A DNA stretch of 64,000 nucleotides from Leptospiraceae bacterium. Its GTDB lineage: Bacteria; Spirochaetota; Leptospiria; Leptospirales; Leptospiraceae. The notes under the pieces were generated by a model, which did not search any database, was not told the origin of the DNA, and was given only the letters and a program-made list of their open reading frames with translations. The position numbers and the translations under genes were made by a program. How positions within the stretch are numbered: the first letter of the stretch is position 1; each line of letters starts with the position of its first letter. This document shows positions 60,504-64,000 of the stretch, one piece after another. Location: contig JACKPC010000001.1 of the NCBI GenBank assembly GCA_024233835.1, positions 248,001 through 312,000 of the forward strand. Reading direction: 5' to 3'.

Positions 60504-61442
60504 TTGAAAACAATTCACAACATACAAGACGAATCAGAACTTCCTTTGAATGGCTCCGTGATTACTCTCGGCAATTTTGATGGAATCCACCCCGGTCACG
60601 TGGCCCTTTTGAACCGGATAACAGATATTTCTATCGAGAAAAAAATCCCCTCTCTCGTCATCACTTACCATCCCAACCCGGCTCGGGTTCTGGGAAAAAA
60701 GCAGAATTTCAAAGACATATTTAGTTTTGATATCAAAAGAAATCTTCTGAATAATTGCGGAATTGATTACTTCTACCCGATTCCATTTACTCCGGAATTT
60801 GCCGGTATGAATGCCTATGATTTCTTGCGTGATGTTTTAGTTAAGAAGCTAAAAGCGAGGCATATTGTAATAGGTTTCAATCACTGTTTTGGAAAAGGGC
60901 GAGAAGGAAATTTTAGTTTTCTAAAGAAACATAGTCGGGAATTTAACTATGATGTGGAGGAAATTGAGGAAGTTAAATTTGATGGTGAAGTTATATCCAG
61001 CTCCCTGATACGTAAAAATATACAGGAAGGTAATATAAAAAAAGCCAATAAGATGTTAGACAGAATCTTTTATCTCAGAGGTACAGTAGGGAGAGGTTTT
61101 CAAAGAGGTAAGAAAATTGGCTTTCCTACAGCCAATTTGATTGTAGAATCGGAATACATTATTATTCCAGGAGACGGTGTCTATGCCTGCCTGATAAATA
61201 TTAATAATAAATTATATAAGGCAATTGTAAATATAGGAAATAATCCTACTTTTGAGAATAGAGAGAAAAGTATTGAAGGCCATGTACTAGGCTATCACGG
61301 GGACCTATATGGAAAAGATATTGAATTTCATTTTTTTGAAAAAATACGTGATGAGATGAAATTTAATTCTATCGAAGATCTTATTGAGCAAATTTATAAA
61401 GACAGAGAAAGGGCCTATAGTATGCTCGCCGGGATTATATAA
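60504..61442 (+). CDS. ribF: Bifunctional riboflavin kinase / FAD synthetase
   Basis: Makes FMN and FAD from riboflavin. The N-terminal FAD synthetase half has GSVITLGNFDGIHPGHVALL with the nucleotidyltransferase HxGH-type motif and, further on, VIGFNHCFGKGREGNFSFL and ISSSLIRKNIQEGNIKKAN. The C-terminal flavokinase half has GRGFQRGKKIGFPTANLIV (with PTAN), DGVYACLINI and IVNIGNNPTFENREKSIEGHVLGY. 312 residues is normal. It uses TTG 60504, with AGGA about 7 nt upstream. No FMN riboswitch precedes it. Confidence 0.94.
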   Translation: MKTIHNIQDESELPLNGSVITLGNFDGIHPGHVALLNRITDISIEKKIPSLVITYHPNPARVLGKKQNFKDIFSFDIKRNLLNNCGIDYFYPIPFTPEFAGMNAYDFLRDVLVKKLKARHIVIGFNHCFGKGREGNFSFLKKHSREFNYDVEEIEEVKFDGEVISSSLIRKNIQEGNIKKANKMLDRIFYLRGTVGRGFQRGKKIGFPTANLIVESEYIIIPGDGVYACLININNKLYKAIVNIGNNPTFENREKSIEGHVLGYHGDLYGKDIEFHFFEKIRDEMKFNSIEDLIEQIYKDRERAYSMLAGII

Positions 61443-61678
61443 AACACGAAAGCAAGCACTTCTTAGAAAGCTCCACCTAACCACATCCCTCTCCGTACTT
61501 CGACAGTGGTTGGTGAACGGAGCCGAACCACAGTAACAAGGAAAGGGATAGACCGGCATAGTATCAAAATAGTATAGCCCACCAAATAAGGCCACTAATT
61601 TTAAGCGATCAGCTCTTAGATAGTTAAGTATCCCTTTTATAAGAAAAAGCTTATCTATCACAAAAGCTGATCGCTGCC

Positions 61679-61747
61679 CTTCGACTCTCTACGTTCGTTC
61701 AGGGGTCTCATCAGCGCTTGTACTGAGCGAAGGCGTAAGCCTGAGTC
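61679..61747 (-). repeat. Dispersed repeats beside the second Rpn copy
   Basis: The 24 bp at 61679-61702 match the core of the 6695-6739 repeat at 22 of 24 positions; the 25 bp at 61723-61747 are identical to 6629-6653 in reverse orientation. Between them is AGGGGTCTCATCAGCGCTTG. Related words also occur at 61496-61530 (CTTCGACAGTGG...). The stretch 61443-61678 otherwise holds no gene. Confidence 0.8.
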
Positions 61748-62274
61748 GAAGCATAAAAAATTTTTCCAGATAAGCTTCGGGGAGTTCGGTAGCAATAGAA
61801 ATCGCTTGAATAGATAGATTCATTTTTTTCAAATTTATCGCAGTTCGGAGTTTACTTTTATGTTCAGCTCTTTTTTCACGAATACTCACAAGGCGCTGTG
61901 TCTTCTCTATTTCTTGAGTTAGATAGCGTTCCTTTTCGATGCCCTCTTCCTTTCCTTTTTTGAGTCCTTCATCGAAGGCATACTCGATGGTGGCTTCGTG
62001 GTCTCTTTCTGTTTTCAGACGCATCTCGTAGTAGTTTCTTGTTTTTCTGTCCAGAGAAATATCCTGAAGGGCTTCAACCGCTTCACGAATCACAGGGTTT
62101 TTGATCCGGATTTAGTATTTTTAGCCGGGTGATTTTTTGATTTCCTTCAAAACCCAGAACCGAGTTTAAAAGGTCTGCCAGCAAATGCGGATACTTTATG
62201 CAAAATATCTTAAATACAATATCGTTATGTAAGGGTAAAAGCCCGTTCTGTTTTTCCGTATCTTCCTGTTTCAT
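61689..62274 (-). pseudogene. Rpn nuclease copy with internal deletion and frameshift
   Basis: Second copy of the Rpn gene, broken. From ATG 62274 (same TATAGTAGGAGATCA leader) it reads GLLPLHNDIVFKIFCIKYPH and LLNSVLGFE up to LKILNPD, then hits a stop. A second frame from about 62096 resumes at KNPVIREAVEALQDISLDRK and runs through the coiled tail to PEAYLEKFF. Compared with 5543-6487 about 150 codons with the whole catalytic segment are missing. The C-terminal frame then continues into the dispersed repeat (RLTPSLSTSADETPERT). No activity is possible. Confidence 0.88.
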
Positions 62275-62552
62275 TTTGTGATCTCCTACTATAAAGGGTT
62301 TGAAAATGCACAAATGGAACAAAATTTTTCTATGGAACGGGAAGCCAAACTGAATTTTTGGGATACTTTTTTGAACTTTTTTTTTAAAGCCAAAATTTGG
62401 CTCCTGGTTGCTGAGCAAGCACAGCGTCCGGCTGAACGGAATTATAAGATCAACTCTTTCCAAGCTATCAAAGAGATAATTCGAAATAGAGTTAATTTTC
62501 TAAAGCTTAAAAGTTCTGGACGCATATTTCTTTTTTTTCATAAGGTTTTCTT

Positions 62553-64000
62553 ATGAATACAGCTTGGAATAAATATATTCTCATGTTTTTTTGTTTTCTT
62601 TTTCTTATACCGGGTGTGTATGCAGAAGATAAGAAACAAGAAGAAAGACTTATACAGAGATTGGTAGAAGTTAAGACCGACTCTCCACGGGATACAATGA
62701 GAACATTCATGACTGCTATGAATGATTATAAAAAAGGGGTGGATTCCGGCGATATCGAACTAAAAGAGAGAATCAAAGTCGCTATACGTTGTCTGGATCT
62801 GGAAGATACACCTTACCTCCTTCGCGAAGAGAAAGGTTCTGAAATTGCTATTTTTCTTAAAGAAGTAATCGATAGAGTTATTATCATTAAATATGAATAT
62901 ATCCCTGAAAAACCGGAATCCAACCGCTGGAGGTTACGCAATACAGAAATAACCATTTCTAAAGTAGAAAAAGGAGAGCGTGCCGGAGAGTGGCTGTTTT
63001 CCCCTGCAACTACCTATAGAGCCAGGGACTTTTATCAAAAAGTCAAATCGTATCCTTATCTGAAGGGTTCCGGTGCCGGTGCAGCCTATAAAGCTCCCTG
63101 GTTAAGACGGATTATTCCTGCCTGGGCCAGAGCGAAAGTTTTGGGTTCTCATATCTGGCAATGGCTCGGAATTTTGATAGCCATTTTACTGGGTTATTTA
63201 ATTCGTTTACTTATCGGGCTTGCAACTAAATTATTTTTACTTATTGCCAGTAAAACAAATAATGCCTGGGATGATAGGATTGCTTCTGCTATTTCCGGGC
63301 CTCTTGGCTATATTGCCGCTGTAGGCTTCTGGTATTTTTGTTTAAAATACTTACAGATTGAAGGCATCTTACTTACTATACTTGATTTCGTATTAAATAT
63401 CCAGTTGAGCGTATTTGCAATCTGGATGCTTTATAGACTTATGGTGGTATTCTCTGAATTTGTCGAAGTTCGTTATAAAGATGCTGATACACATTTTCGA
63501 GCACATCTCCTTCCTCTAATATTAAAAACTGCTAAAGTTTTAGTTGTGATCTTAGGAATACTGGTCAGTATACAGAACATGGGTTATAATGTAATGTCGA
63601 TTCTTGCCGGTCTGGGAATCGGAGGTCTGGCCTTTGCCCTGGCTGCAAAAGATACCGCTGCCAATCTCTTTGGATCTCTTATGATTTTATTCGATAAACC
63701 TTTCAAAGCCGGAGACTGGATTGTTCTTGGTTCTTATGAAGGGGTTGTAGAAGAAATAGGACTACGTTCTACAAGAATTAGAACCTTTTATGATTCAGTT
63801 GTATCTATACCCAACTCTGATATGGCAAATACAAGAATCGACAATATGGGATTGAGACAATACAGAAGAATTCTAACAAAAATAGGAATCGAATACGGTA
63901 CAGCACCAAACACAATCCTCGAATTTGTAAGGGGGATTAAAGAAATCATAGAAAGGGATCCGGAAACCAGAAAGGATAAATTTTATATAAATTTCACTTC
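62553..64000 (+). CDS. MscS-family mechanosensitive ion channel, partial
   Basis: Large MscS-like channel that runs off the right edge; 482 codons present. A signal peptide (NKYILMFFCFLFLIPGVYAED) is followed by a periplasmic helical domain of about 180 residues, then at least four membrane helices (LGILIAILLGYLIRLLIGLA onwards) and the MscS pore and beta domain: NVMSILAGLGIGGLAFALAA, KDTAANLFGSLMILFDKPF, KAGDWIVLGSYEGVVEEIGL and SIPNSDMANTRIDNM. AAGG lies 9 nt before ATG 62553. It should protect against osmotic downshock. Confidence 0.93.
   Translation, partial: MNTAWNKYILMFFCFLFLIPGVYAEDKKQEERLIQRLVEVKTDSPRDTMRTFMTAMNDYKKGVDSGDIELKERIKVAIRCLDLEDTPYLLREEKGSEIAIFLKEVIDRVIIIKYEYIPEKPESNRWRLRNTEITISKVEKGERAGEWLFSPATTYRARDFYQKVKSYPYLKGSGAGAAYKAPWLRRIIPAWARAKVLGSHIWQWLGILIAILLGYLIRLLIGLATKLFLLIASKTNNAWDDRIASAISGPLGYIAAVGFWYFCLKYLQIEGILLTILDFVLNIQLSVFAIWMLYRLMVVFSEFVEVRYKDADTHFRAHLLPLILKTAKVLVVILGILVSIQNMGYNVMSILAGLGIGGLAFALAAKDTAANLFGSLMILFDKPFKAGDWIVLGSYEGVVEEIGLRSTRIRTFYDSVVSIPNSDMANTRIDNMGLRQYRRILTKIGIEYGTAPNTILEFVRGIKEIIERDPETRKDKFYINFT

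Overview
The window reads as chromosomal DNA of a low-GC spirochaete of the Leptospira group. The support is indirect but consistent: a lipoprotein ending in a DUF1554 domain, several other lipoproteins with choice-of-anchor-D, putative-Ig or SBBP repeats, Leptospira-style lipoboxes, and a rpmH-rnpA-yidD-yidC-jag-mnmE cluster without dnaA beside it. I name the genus by family content only; no alignment was run.

Layout. 1-4900 (minus strand): a Cus-type copper/silver RND efflux operon (outer-membrane factor, periplasmic adaptor with a heavy-metal-binding domain, truncated pump) preceded by a small Cys/His-rich exported protein. 4900-15840: an AT-rich accessory island. It holds an Rpn-type nuclease gene between dispersed 25-45 bp repeats, a ParE/RelE-type toxin with a likely antitoxin, an XRE repressor whose start codon lies in a perfect 12-bp inverted repeat, an orphan HsdR-N-like nuclease, an unknown protein, a DUF2281 protein, and then four overlapping genes (AAA ATPase, TOPRIM-like nuclease, MjaI-type restriction enzyme, second related nuclease) that meet a convergent DNA methyltransferase. 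Gene remnants close the island. 15840-30500: mostly ordinary genes, including lipoproteins, a PP2C phosphatase, gmhB, a GST-BolA-glutaredoxin cluster, a lipobox-bearing methyltransferase coupled to a 1082-residue CofD/HAD/nucleotidyltransferase-like fusion, a Kunitz-domain lipoprotein and a GDYXXLXY/DUF2157 pair. 30600-47100: a receiver-STAS protein lacking its phosphoacceptor, leuS, a secreted caspase-like protein, tRNA-Leu(CAG), two large surface lipoproteins, then the rpmH-to-mnmE operon continuing into a malic enzyme, and a divergent MaoC-type hydratase.

47300-64000: hydrolase, duplicated-domain exported protein, YgiD-type dioxygenase, peroxiredoxin, an IS4-like insertion sequence beside a FecR gene with an unclear 5' end, a truncated class III cyclase, an SBBP lipoprotein with a beta-barrel-like partner and two LuxR regulators, an M48 protease, ribF, a second Rpn copy with an internal deletion flanked by the same repeats, and the start of an MscS channel.

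The best candidates for something new are the coupled AAA-TOPRIM-MjaI-nuclease operon (10932-15025), the CofD-HAD-NTase fusion with its lipoprotein methyltransferase (23251-27122), and the Rpn module that appears to travel with a conserved leader and flanking repeats (about 5366-6653 and 61679-62440).
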